Below are positions 51,150-62,614 of a stretch of 64,000 nucleotides of DNA, piece after piece (position 1 is the first letter of the stretch; each line of letters starts with the position of its first letter). Both the position numbers and the translations under genes were made by a program. The DNA is from Sinohyriopsis cumingii. Its lineage: Eukaryota > Mollusca > Bivalvia > Unionida > Unionidae. The notes beneath the pieces were generated by a model that was given only the letters and a program-made list of their open reading frames with translations, ran no database searches and had not been told where the DNA came from. The DNA lies in NCBI GenBank assembly GCA_028554795.2, contig JAPYKE020000556.1, positions 92,205 through 156,204 on the forward strand, read 5' to 3'.

Positions 51150-52531
51150 GAAGAATTCTGTATGTTCTTATACGTCTGGGATAAATTTCATTTGTTTCGT
51201 GCGGTCATTCCTGCAAAGAAAGGTATACATTCTCATTATAAAATAGTCTTTTACACAAGTTATTCTAAGGCGTATGACTTAATTCTGCAAAAAATTTCGT
51301 GTATCAATTTCAGGGACATTTCTGTTTGGGCCAATGGTCCACTTGAAATTGCTCTGTCTCTCTGATCTGTCTGTCTCCCTTGAAGATGACAATACAACTC
51401 TTGCTTTTATTGACTTTTAAGATCCGTGCAGAAAAATGGGATAACAAGCATTGATTGCAAAACTGGAAGGTATTGTAAGTTCACAGGGTGATATCATCAA
51501 GAAGAAATTGATCTTACGGTTAACATATCATACCCGGTAGGGAAGCTTAGAAAGTGCACCGTCTTGACGGACACCTTACCTGATTGGTACAGGCTCAAAT
51601 TTAGTGCCATTAATAGTCACAGTTCTATAGATATCATACAATATCAAACCTCTTCATTATGTCCAAAAATACAGCATACACTTGATTCTAATTTCAGTTA
51701 GTCAAGATCGCTTTGTTTTACGCTAGATTATGCCGTTTATGGAACTCCCTTTTGTAAGCCCCGTTGCTGAGTATTATGAAATTTAACACTTTTGTTTTGT
51801 ACTTTGCAACAAGTCTAATATACACACACATTTCAAATAGTTTGTTCAATACGGGAGGTAAAATTACAGCTCTGTATTTGTAAGGGTTATGTTTACACTT
51901 TTGTCCTTCTTGATAGATTGCTACAATTTTGCTGACTTTCCACTCAGATTGTACATATTAGTTCCGCGCCGAAAATATTTGTAATAATTTCTGTCAGTTT
52001 TAAACCCGTATCTTTTATGCTCGCACTCTATACCATATATCACTGGTGCTTCATCCCGCTTAAGTTGTATTATGGATGCTGCTATTTTTTAATGTAAAAT
52101 TTGAAGTCTACACGGAGGCTTTCCGATCGGTTCTTTATTCGTTGAAGGGCTAAGGAATAGAATGTTTCTTTGGGGTGCATAGGTTTTGAAATATTTGGCC
52201 AATACTGTTAGCTACCTCTTGTGCGTTGGATGCTGTTTCTCTATCAAATTTCAGTTCGAAAGATCTTTTAGAGATTTTGTTGTTTACAATAACATTTTCA
52301 AAAGTGTCTAATATCTAACTGCTCCTTCATCTATATTATAAAACACGCTTTCGTCGTACTCATTAATGGCTTGCTCTTTATTTTTTTACATTCTCTCTTG
52401 GCATCCTTGCATTGTTTGTAGTTGTAATCCATCTCCTTCTGAACTATATATCACTGTCATCTGTTTCATGAGCATCCTTTGAACAATTAGGCTTTGCTTG
52501 CAAAGAGATTGTCTTTCTAGAGATATTAGTT
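51150..52531 (-). pseudogene. Element B reverse transcriptase, decayed (P5)
   Basis: Copy of the same remnant with two private bases (near 51433 and 51787). Confidence 0.68.
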
Positions 52532-52736
52532 TCAAGATGGCCGTTATCGCTTAACCGGCATGAAGCAGCCGTTCCGCTTTTTGTGCCGTTTTCATGATAT
52601 ATGTGCTTGTTGCCTGTCTTCGTCTGCTTTATTGTGTTCATCATGTATTGACTGTTCAGTTCCTATGTGTTTCTTCATGTCCTTGTTTTGGAAACGAGAA
52701 CCATTAGACTTGTTCTCAGCTGTCTTGCTCCACTGT

Positions 52737-55700
52737 TACAACTTCCTTTGTTTTCGAATACGTGATACTCGCCAGTCAACCCGTTTATGATATGATGGAC
52801 CCTCATTAATAGCTTTAAATGACCACTCCTTGGCTCTCCACACTACATTGTGGTCTAGACTAAACGAACTGGGACTATATTCATCATTACCTAAATGTAA
52901 ACAAAAACGTTATTTCAAAGGAGGCCGGCGTAGAACAGGAAGAAGAATTCCAATTATCTCCTTTATGCCATTTCCGGCTCAACAATTTAAAAATTCGACC
53001 GTTAATTTAGATAACCTAATTAAAATCCCTATCGTCAACCTTTGTGTCAACTATCCAAGAGATTTAAATCTTCAATGCCCAATCAGCAGGACCACCGGAA
53101 AAGCACACATAAATAGTTAATTTTATCAACCACCAGAATATCGGCGTCTTTTTCCTGACAGAAACATGGTTATAAATATCAGTTGCGCGGATCTAACACC
53201 CACTGGTTACTCCATCAAGTCGTTCCCACGTAAATCTCGCGGAGGTGGAATTGCTGTCATTACAAAGAACTCCATGATCAAACGTCTTAACCACACCACA
53301 ACATTCATTTGCGAACACACATTGTTTGAATTAGTCCAAACCACACTTACATTGGAGCAAAGGTCAGTCCAATTTTGCTATCTATACCGCCCTCCTCCTA
53401 GTAGAAAAGACAAGCTGACTGAATCCCTCTTTTTGGAGCAGTTTCCGAATCTCCTGGAGAATGGAAATTCGATAGGAGGCAACCTGATTATTCTTGGGAA
53501 TTTCAGCTTTCACTTTGACTGTACCGGAAACCCAAACACATCAAAAGTCATAGATTCCATTATTGTTTTCAACCTCTAACAGCCAGTTAACTATTTATGT
53601 GCGCTTTTCCCATAAACATGGCCACATTTAAGACTGGATTCTTCATAGACCTGATGATAACATTCTACGGTCCTCCCTGGTATCTCATGAACTTGCATCA
53701 GATCACCTCTGCATTACTTGCCATCTTGACGTATCAGTCCCTAACCCTCCACCTTTATCTGCTACTAAGAGAAACCTCCGTATGATAAATAGAACCAAAC
53801 TAATGCATGACATCCAAGCAAACCTATCAACTTGCTTACCTCCTACAGCAGAACAATTCGATAACTGCCTGCGTTCATTGCTCAACAAACATGCCCCAGC
53901 TACCAAGTGCAGAGTATCAATTCAAAATTATTATCCATGGTATAACAGTGTTCGGGACCAGCATCGCACTGCTAAAAGAGACCGCCGTAAAGCTGAGAGG
54001 CTTTGGCTTTCCACCAGACTCACTATTCTTAATAAAATCTATGAAGCCGCTAAGAAGAATGTCACAAATATAGTCCATGCAGCGAAATCAACCCACTACA
54101 CTACTAAGATCTTGGAAAGTTTCAGCTGCAAAGAGCTCTTCGAAATTATTAACAAGCTAATGTCAAAGGACAAAGGTACACAACTTCCAACTAGCTTCTC
54201 TCCAGTCGACCTTCCGGACATGTTTGCAAATTTCTTCCGTGACAAAGTACAAACCATTGGAGATAATATTGACACCACAATATTAATTGACTCGTCGTCA
54301 CCATACAGTTGGGATACAGAGTTTGAGCGGCAACCATTAGCAGCATTTGAACCTGTCGCTATGGATTTCGTACGTACAATCCTGATGAAGAGTTCACCAA
54401 AGTCATGTGAACTTGATCCAATTCCAACATCACTGCTGTTTGAGTGCTTAGATTCAGTATTGGCTTCACTAACTGATGTTATTAATACCTCTCTCTCATC
54501 CGGGGAATTCCCATCATTTTTCAAGACTGCCATTGTAAAGCCTCTGCTGAAGAAACCAACACTCGCCAATAACGATTTAAAGAACTACCGCCCAGTTTCT
54601 AATCTCCCATTCATATCAAAAATCTTAGAAAAGGTTGTTCTATCCCAGCATGTATCTCATCTGAATTCAAACAGTCTTTTTCAGCAATGTACAATCTGCA
54701 TATCGCCCTTGCCACAGTGCTGAAACTAATCTTCTTAAAGTAGTTAATGACATTCTCTCTGCTTTGGATAGCGGAAAGATTACAGTCCTCACCCTCCTTG
54801 ATTTGTCTGCAGCATTTGACACAATAGACCATGATATATTACTTCACCGTCTCCAGCATGTATTTGGCATTCATGATACAGCCTTACTGTGGTTCAAGAC
54901 CTATTTGGTCAACAGGACACAAATTGTGTCTGCATGGAAAACACTCCAGCCCAGTTGTGGTGTTCCACTTGGACCTGTTCTCTTCATTCTTTACACTCAG
55001 CCGTTCTCAAGTGTCATAGATCATCATCCAGTGCCTCACCAATTGTATGCTGATGACACCCAAATATACAAATCTAGCCACCCAACTGAAGTTGATGCTA
55101 CCATCCAAGGTGTCGAGAGGTGCATTTCTGATGTCAGATCATGGATGACATGTCGCAGATGAATGATGATAAAACTGAGGCCACTGTGATCACAATACAA
55201 AGACTTTCTCATTTACATCCTGTACCTCAGACAATAAATATCAGCAATACCAACATTAAATATAATACAATCAGTACGAAACCTAGGAGTTACTCTGGAC
55301 AGTACTCTCACATTACACCAACATGTCATGAACATATGGAAGGCTGCATATCTTGAGCTGGGACATATCAGTTCCATTCGCAAATATCTTTCAGTTGATG
55401 CCACCAAAACAATGTTGTGTTCATTAGTACTTTCAAGACTGGACTATTGTAGTTCAATTTTGTCTAGTTCATCTCAATATTTACTCCAGAAACTTCAGAA
55501 AGTTCAAAACACAGCTGCTCGGATCATACTTAGAGTACCACGATCAGAGCACACCTGCCCGCTGCTCTGTACCCTACACTGGCTATGCAATCGATCCAGA
55601 ATCAAGCACAAAATTTGTTCTCTGTGCTACGTTTCACTGACGGACTCCAGTCCAACATAGCTATCCGACCTCACCCACGTGTACACACCAGCAAGATACT

Positions 55701-55894
55701 TACAATCCTCTTCTGACAATCGTATACTCATTATTCCCACTATGAAAACAAAGTCATATGGACAGGGTTCTTTTGCATACCAGCGCCCAGCAACGTGGAA
55801 TGAATTGCCCACTGAACTTAGACACAAAGACACAGTGATCCCATTCAAGAGATCTCTTAAAACTCACTTATTTCGACTGCAAGAACAAACTTAA
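52737..55894 (+). pseudogene. Element A polyprotein, decayed (P5)
   Basis: It carries the shared defects, Ser (not Cys) in the variable PPPSRK segment as in P1 and P2, and a private silent change in the endonuclease part near 53347 (CTC to CTT). No new stop was seen. Confidence 0.87.
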
Positions 55895-56063
55895 AGACAT
55901 AATGTTTCCTACCTTAAATATTTTCAGCCTTTTTTTAATGTTTACTAATTTCATGGTGTTTGTTTTTGTAATCATATCATTATATATCTTTTTATGTTAT
56001 AGGTGTTGTCTAATGTTGTAAAGCGTTTAGAGCTTCTAAAGATTAGGCGCTATACAAAGTCCA

Positions 56064-56064
<1 letters not shown>

Positions 56065-56106
<42 letters not shown>
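56065..56106 (+). repeat. (ATT)14 microsatellite tail, P5
   Basis: Fourteen ATT units, the shortest in the window. Confidence 0.97.
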
Positions 56107-56112
56107 TATAGT

Positions 56113-56793
56113 GACCTCTTTCAAAAGAGTGTATTATTTAACCTTTCAGTCTCAAGATGGTAAGACTTCTTGTGTCAGCGGTGTGTCATATCAAGGAGAG
56201 TATGGATATGTAGATTATAGATGTATAGAGTGAATTGAAAAACTGGGAGAGATAGGCTTTTATGTTGATCTGAACCCAAACTTGTATCCTGAATTGTAAA
56301 GATTTCGCACACTGAAACAAACGTTTGCCAACAAGACTATAGTCAAAAGATAATTTAAGAGGCCCCATTGTATAACTCAGTCCTTTGTTCAAATCTGTCT
56401 TCTTCAGGGCAGCTATGTTCTATGTGTCAATAAGGTCTGTACCATGAGCACCAAGAATTGGGAAGTTTTATTGGATCTCTTGAGTATTACATCGCCAAGG
56501 GAAAGATTATATTCAAACAGGGACTCTAGAAGAATGTCAATACATTCTTGGAAGCAATGAAGGTTGTCATCTGCAGGGAGATAAGCACTAAAATGCGAAA
56601 AGCGGACTTAAAAAATGTCAATCTAAGTTACCACAGCCTAGCTGTTTGAGATAATATGCAAGAATTTTCTTGTACTGTACTGACACTCCTTTTGCGCCCT
56701 TATGTATTAAAAATCATACTCACTATTATCTACTTTAGTCTCACACAAACAATTCAAATAGACAGTTTTAGTGTAGCATTTTGCCAGGAGTGC
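56113..56793 (-). pseudogene. Element B endonuclease, decayed (P5)
   Basis: Same remnant, with the P2-like 'gtgtagcatttt' near 56774. Confidence 0.6.
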
Positions 56794-56939
56794 ACAAGGA
56801 ATGTACTCATCGAATAAAACTGACTGCGTGTTTCAGGAAAGGCACAAAACTCCCTGTGCTGTACGGAGAAAGCAATTGTCATGCATTTATTGATGGGTGT
56901 GGGGACTATGAAGAACCACATAATTTTCAAGATCGACCA

Positions 56940-59230
56940 ACTACTTCCCGCTTGTTTCACTGTTCAAGTTTGACACACACTTCGCCCGAGACCATTATCC
57001 TACCAACACCAAGTGTTCAGACAACCGTGCCATCTGAAACACGTACAGTGCCAATGATCAGTTCAGTTCCAGTGACGCAGATTCCATTCGACAATAGTTC
57101 CACTAATCTTACTTCAGAAACGTCAGCAAGCCAAGATAGCGGCAGCCCCGATCAGAGACTCGTCGCCAGTCATAATGATTAAAATAGTACTATTTGTATG
57201 GCAACCCCATTAAATATTATATATACTGATCCGACTGCGTCGGTGTTGACCATTTAGGGTTTAGCCTTCTCATTTAGGTACTGTTACTCATAATCCTATA
57301 GACAGTTTTTCATAGAGTGCAAATTATCCTACACGTCACCGCCATTTCTTCCTGAACAAAACTAAGTACCAAAAACATAAATCGTATGCTGAGCCAAGAA
57401 TGTATCCATATATTCCCTCCACCACTCCCACCAACTCAGAATTGCTTATCTTCACATATCCATCAACTAGGTCCTACTAGCCACAACCGCAAAGCAGCTC
57501 TCAGACATTTTGTTTGGGATGCGGCGGCCTTCGTTCATCTCGCACAATGGAAGGCGTGCACTGTTTGATTCAAGTGCACATATATTTCCTACAAAAGTTA
57601 GGTTTCTAGATCGTGTAGGCTTACCATCATTTCAACAACCTATTTCATAGATTTTAGGAGTTTGGCAGTGTGAGCACCATAGTGTCTCAGGTCATGTCGA
57701 ACTAAATTTACAACTAGGATGCATTCGCTGGTCTCATTCATTCTGAATGTCGTCAAAGTTTAATATCATATATCGATCCTCAGTATCCAATTTTCGACTA
57801 CGTACAAAGCCTAGATGTTTGAGATAATATTGAAGAATTTTATTGTACCGTACTGACACGATTGTGACCATATGTGTTAAAGTCATACGCACTATTATCT
57901 ACTTTAGTCTGACACAACGCAATTAATTAAATTGACAGTTTTAGTGTATCATTTTATCTAGAGTGCACAAAGAATGATCTCACTGAATAATACCGACTTT
58001 GCTTTCTCTTATGGAAACGCACATCACTCCCGAGCTGTACGGAGAATACAAGTGTCATTGATGGGTGTGGAGAAAATAAAGCAGTGAGAAAATTCTAGCT
58101 CTGGCATTCGAGCCAGTGTAAGTCCACAAGACCGATCTTTCAGCCGATGTAGGGGCACGTTTAAGACGTGAGAACGGAGCGCAATGGTGGTATTGTGTTG
58201 AAAGAAAAGAATATTTATAAACTGAGGTCACGAATGGACGATACTTCGTGTCGAATACAAGTATTACAATGAGTTATGGATTAAAATTCGTTGTGTCACA
58301 TACGGATCAGCTCTACGCGTAAAACAGGACATTAGTGAGTTCCAGTTTCACTGAGATGACAAATAAACTGAGCAATGGAAAAGAAAAATCAATAATTAGG
58401 ACAGAAATTACTTTTTAATAACCTTATTATTTCATGACTGCTTTCATTGTCATTGAGACTGCATGCATTATTAGTGTCTTATATTTTTAAATGTTATATT
58501 ATTTGTATACTTTGCTTTTTTCAGCTTATTTTTGGCTTCGTTCTTATAGTGGTTTGTTGTCCCCCCCGCTCCCCATCTCAACGTTTATTTCCTACAAAAG
58601 TTAGACTTCTAGATCGTGTAGGCTCATATTCACTTCAACATTCTATTTCTTAGATTTTCGGAGTTGGCAGTGAGCATCATGTTGTCCCAGGTCATGTCGA
58701 ACTAAATTTACGAATAGGGTGCATTCGTTGGTCTCATTCATTATGTCTGTCGTACCAGTTTTATATAATATGTCGATCCCCAGTATCTTATTTTCGACTA
58801 CGTACAAAGACGTCTTAGATCTCGATGGGCAGATACACTCGTTATAAATCTAATACACAGACCGACCGAGTTAGTGTGTGGTGTTCACACCATTGCTGTT
58901 CTCTCAAATACCATTTCATCAATGAGAAAATTTCCCAATTTAACAACTATCTTACTTGTACCTTCACATAGCTAGCTAAAAATTCTCAAATTATTCCCGC
59001 TCGTATAACCGTAGCAGTTTCAAACAGAATTTACATTCCAATAATCAATCTCAACTCCATCACTAAGGCATAAACTTGTCAAAAACGTATTGTCGTCTTC
59101 TGATGCACTTCATCCTCACGCCATATTTACCACTGCGGTTTATAATCATTCTGATTCCCATGTCATAGATCCGCAATGAAATTAGCCACAAGAAAGATTG
59201 GTTTTGGTTTAGTTTAAGTGTTATTTATAT
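56940..59230. other. Q spacer, non-coding (Q4)
   Basis: Copy of the Q1 spacer with P-like bases in its first 500 bp. These also open a 60-codon plus-strand frame at 57386 that the other Q copies lack. Confidence 0.68.
58079..58338. other. Q-private block (Q4)
   Basis: Copy of the block at 18178-18437. Confidence 0.5.
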
Positions 59231-60236
59231 TTACAATGCTAAAGATATCAAATGTGGAGTTTGCCAGAAATTCTCAATAGAGCAAGCTTTATGAAAGTAA
59301 GGTTCTTTTGCTCTTCACTATCAAACACCTTCATTGTGTCAAAAAATGCGGCATAGACTTTTGATTCCAGGTTAGTGAAGTTAGCATTGCGTAAGATAAA
59401 CTATGCCGTTTATGCAAGCCAGACTGTTTTGAAGCTCCGCTGCTGTGTATTTGAAACATTTAACATTTTTGTTTTGCGCTTTGTAATGAATCTAATATAC
59501 ACACATTTTTTAAATACTTTGTACAAAACGGCTGATAAAATTACAGCCTATAGTAGATAGAGACATTTTTACACTTCTTGTCCGCCTTTGTAGACTGTTA
59601 CAATTATGCTTACCTTCAAGACAGATGGAAGATAAGTATTTAGTATCACACCGAATAGATTTGTAATAATTTCTATCAGTTGTTAGCTCGCGTATATGTT
59701 ATGCTCGCACTGTATAGCATATATCCCCATTGTTTCACCGAGCTTAAGTTGTATTATGAATGCTTCTATTTAGTGACATGTAATATTTTCAGTCAAAACA
59801 GACACTTTAAAATGGGTTCCTTTGTTCGTTGCAAGGGTAGGAAATGGAGTATTTTCTGGGGTGCATAGATTATTGATATATCTGACATTATGTTAGCTGC
59901 CTATTGTGCATTGGATGTTGTTTCAAATTTCAATCCCAAACAGCTTTTTAAGTTTTTGTTGTTTAATATAACAGAAGTTTCTAATATCTAACAGCATATT
60001 CAACTATGTTATTAAACACTCTATCTTCGTACGTATTGATAGCTTGCCCTTGATGTTATTTTACATTCTCCCTTGCCAATCTTCCATTGATTGTAGGTTA
60101 CATACCTTAGTCACCTGTGTCTCCCATCTTCAATCCATCTCCTTCTAAACTATATAGCCCTTTCATGTGCTTCATGAATGTCCTTTGACCAATAAGGTTT
60201 TAGTTGAATACGGATTGTCTTTCAAGAAGTTTTTGT
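59231..60236 (-). pseudogene. Element B reverse transcriptase, decayed (Q4)
   Basis: Near-identical copy, sharing 'aaggttcttttg' near 59300 with Q3. Confidence 0.68.
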
Positions 60237-60954
60237 TAGAGTGGCTTTTTTCAAAAGAGTTTATTATTTAACTCTTCTATTTGTTTTGGCATCAACTGGA
60301 TTGAATATAATCATTTATGTAATCTTTCGTCAATCTCTAGTTGGTAAGCCTTCTTGTGTCAGCTGTGTGCCATTCGAAGGAGAGTATGGACATGTATCTC
60401 TTCCAGTCGCTAGGTATTTCAATTCTCTCTATATATTAGAAAGAACTGAAATACCTTGTGACGGGAAGAGATAGGCTTTTATTGTGATCTAGCCCCAAAT
60501 TTGTATCCTGATTTGTTAAGACCTGGCACACTGAAACAAATGTTTGCCAACAAGAATATCGTCAAAAGATAGTTTAAAGTGTCCAATATGTGTAACTCTG
60601 TCCTTTGTTCAAATTTGTCTTCTTCAGAGCCACTAAGTTATTTGTGTCAATAAAGTTTGTACCATGAGCACCAAGAATGGAAAATTTCATCGTATCTCAT
60701 GCGTATTACATCGCCAAGTGAAGCATTATACTCAAACAGGGACTCCAGAATGTCAATACATTCTTGGAAGAAATGAATGTTGTGATCTGCAGGAAGATAA
60801 GCACCAAAATACGAAATGCGGAGTTTTGCCTAAAAGAGTTATTCTCAGGTCAGTTAGCACGATTCGGTCGTTACCACAACCTAGTTATTTGAGATAATAG
60901 GAATGACTTTTCTTGTATCGTACTCCCAGCGCTTTTTGACCTCCTGTATTTATA
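60237..60954 (-). pseudogene. Element B endonuclease, decayed (Q4, long copy)
   Basis: Copy with two single-T losses in homopolymers (near 60250 and 60938). These change the overlapping small open frames but nothing functional. Confidence 0.58.
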
Positions 60955-61079
60955 GGTTACTGTATTTGTATGGGAAAATATCAACGAGATTTTCGGATGG
61001 AGATACTGCACGACCTTGGGAGCGCTGTATATCCATCCGACAAAACGAGTTCATATTTTTCCATACAAATGCAGTAGCC
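60955..61079. repeat. 125 bp foldback, Q4
   Basis: Same foldback; one T is missing in the homopolymer 17 bp to its left. Confidence 0.75.
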
Positions 61080-62148
61080 TTTTTATTATATGCTCATTTT
61101 CTTATTCTACTAAAGACATTATTATGTAAACAAAAATACACTACACGAAACAAAGTAACTGAATATATGCTGTATACCATACTAAATACACAAGCGCAGA
61201 TTCATCATTATACAACAACACTATTATTAGTGCGCACTTGACTCCGCCAGGATAAATTTGAACTTTGTCGTGTGCCAGACAGAACTTTCGAAAGAAAATG
61301 AAATTTTGGTCTACTTAAAATTGAAATTTGGAGTCATGTCGTGAATGAATGTGCAGTAGAGCAACTTTTCTATTTGATCTGGAATGAATAGATTTTGGTA
61401 TTTTTGTCGTTTCTGTGAAATTTCGTGATTATGGACTGGATTTATGTACCAATTCTACATGAAGTTCATTGGATTTCATTGGAGATAGAGCAGCGTCTTG
61501 ACATCGGCAAGTGTGTTTCTGTTTTGCCATTGAATGTTTGAAATCATAATGTGGGACAAATATGAAGTCATTCAATTTCAATTATCAAATAGACGATATG
61601 AAATCTAAAGTTTATTTCATTTTGAGTACAGTCAAGAGGATGTAATTGCACTTGGAATATAGTCGAAATTACTGTACGATTTCGAAATGCGTTATCAAGC
61701 TTGAGATCCCACGACATGGCTCATGTAATTCGGATTTACAGAACTAAGAAAGTACATTTTGAGGAAATTCAGAATGTAAAACTGTAAGTATAGTTTTGTA
61801 ATTCTTATTAGCAGCTAAAGAAAACAGTTTATGCCTTGTAACTTGCATGTTATTTGTAGGTACCCACCTATTTTATGACATCTAGCGTCTATCGCGAAAA
61901 TCCGAAACATTGTATCATAAAAGCTAACACGGAATGTAGCAAAGCAGATGGTATGTGGCAGTCCACGAAACAGCTATCTTTTAGTTCATTCAGAAACAAA
62001 TTTAATCAACCAAACGTAAAGCGTATGCTTACACGACTGTATATGATTTGTTTACAAAGTAGTTCCTAACACACTATTGGGCACACGTATCCTGGACATG
62101 AGTGCAATATGGAGGTATGCAATATCGTAGAATATTGAAAGATTCTGA
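60955..62148. mobile_element. Q-private 1.2 kb insert (Q4)
   Basis: Near-identical copy of the insert at 21056-22249. Confidence 0.5.
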
Positions 62149-62457
62149 CAATGTATATCTCATGCGCATTACATCGCCAAGGAAATCATTATATACAAAC
62201 GGGGACTCCAGAATCTCAATACCTTCATGGAAGAAATGAAGGTTGTCATCCCAAGGAAGATAAGAACTAAAATGCGAAAACCGGTTTAAGATTTGTTTAA
62301 TTCTTTGTTTAGTTAGCACGATTCCGTTCTTACCAAAGCCAAGTTGTTTGAGATAATATGCATGAATTGTTTTGTACCGTACTGACACCGCTTTTGCGAC
62401 CTTATGTATTAAAAAGTCATACTCACTATTATCTACTTTAGTCTCACACAAACCCAT
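62074..62457 (-). pseudogene. Element B endonuclease N-terminal fragment (Q4)
   Basis: Identical translation to the Q1 fragment, same truncation. Confidence 0.6.
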
Positions 62458-62614
62458 CCAATTAACAGTTTTAGTGTAGCATTTTGCCAGCAGTGCACAA
62501 GCAATGTGCTCACCGAATAAAACTGTTTGCGTGTTTTAGAAAACGCACAAAACTACCCGTGCTGTACGGAGAAAGCAATAGTCATGCATTTATTGATGGG
62601 TGTCGGGACTTTTA

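Larger units (their letters stand above)
52532..56106 (+). mobile_element. Element A, P5 copy
   Basis: Same element and site, with the shortest tail, (ATT)14 at 56065-56106. Confidence 0.9.
49318..56911. repeat. Monomer P5 (7,594 bp)
   Basis: This is the most distinct full P. It has the shortest tail, (ATT)14, the longest T run (12), and private bases in 'gcagaaaaatgg' near 51433, 'aacacttttg' near 51787 and 'cacacttacat' near 53347. In the variable element A serine codon it agrees with P1 and P2, not with its neighbours P3 and P4. Confidence 0.93.
56912..62614. repeat. Monomer Q4 (5,703 bp)
   Basis: This Q is 3 bp shorter than the others, partly through homopolymers: one T fewer near 60250 and one fewer near 60938. 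Its first 500 bp carry several bases that Q1-Q3 lack but P has, for example 'gacacacacttcg' near 56972, 'gatagcggcagcccc' near 57135 and 'attccctccacca' near 57412. These are either ancestral states or local conversion from a P copy. Confidence 0.92.
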
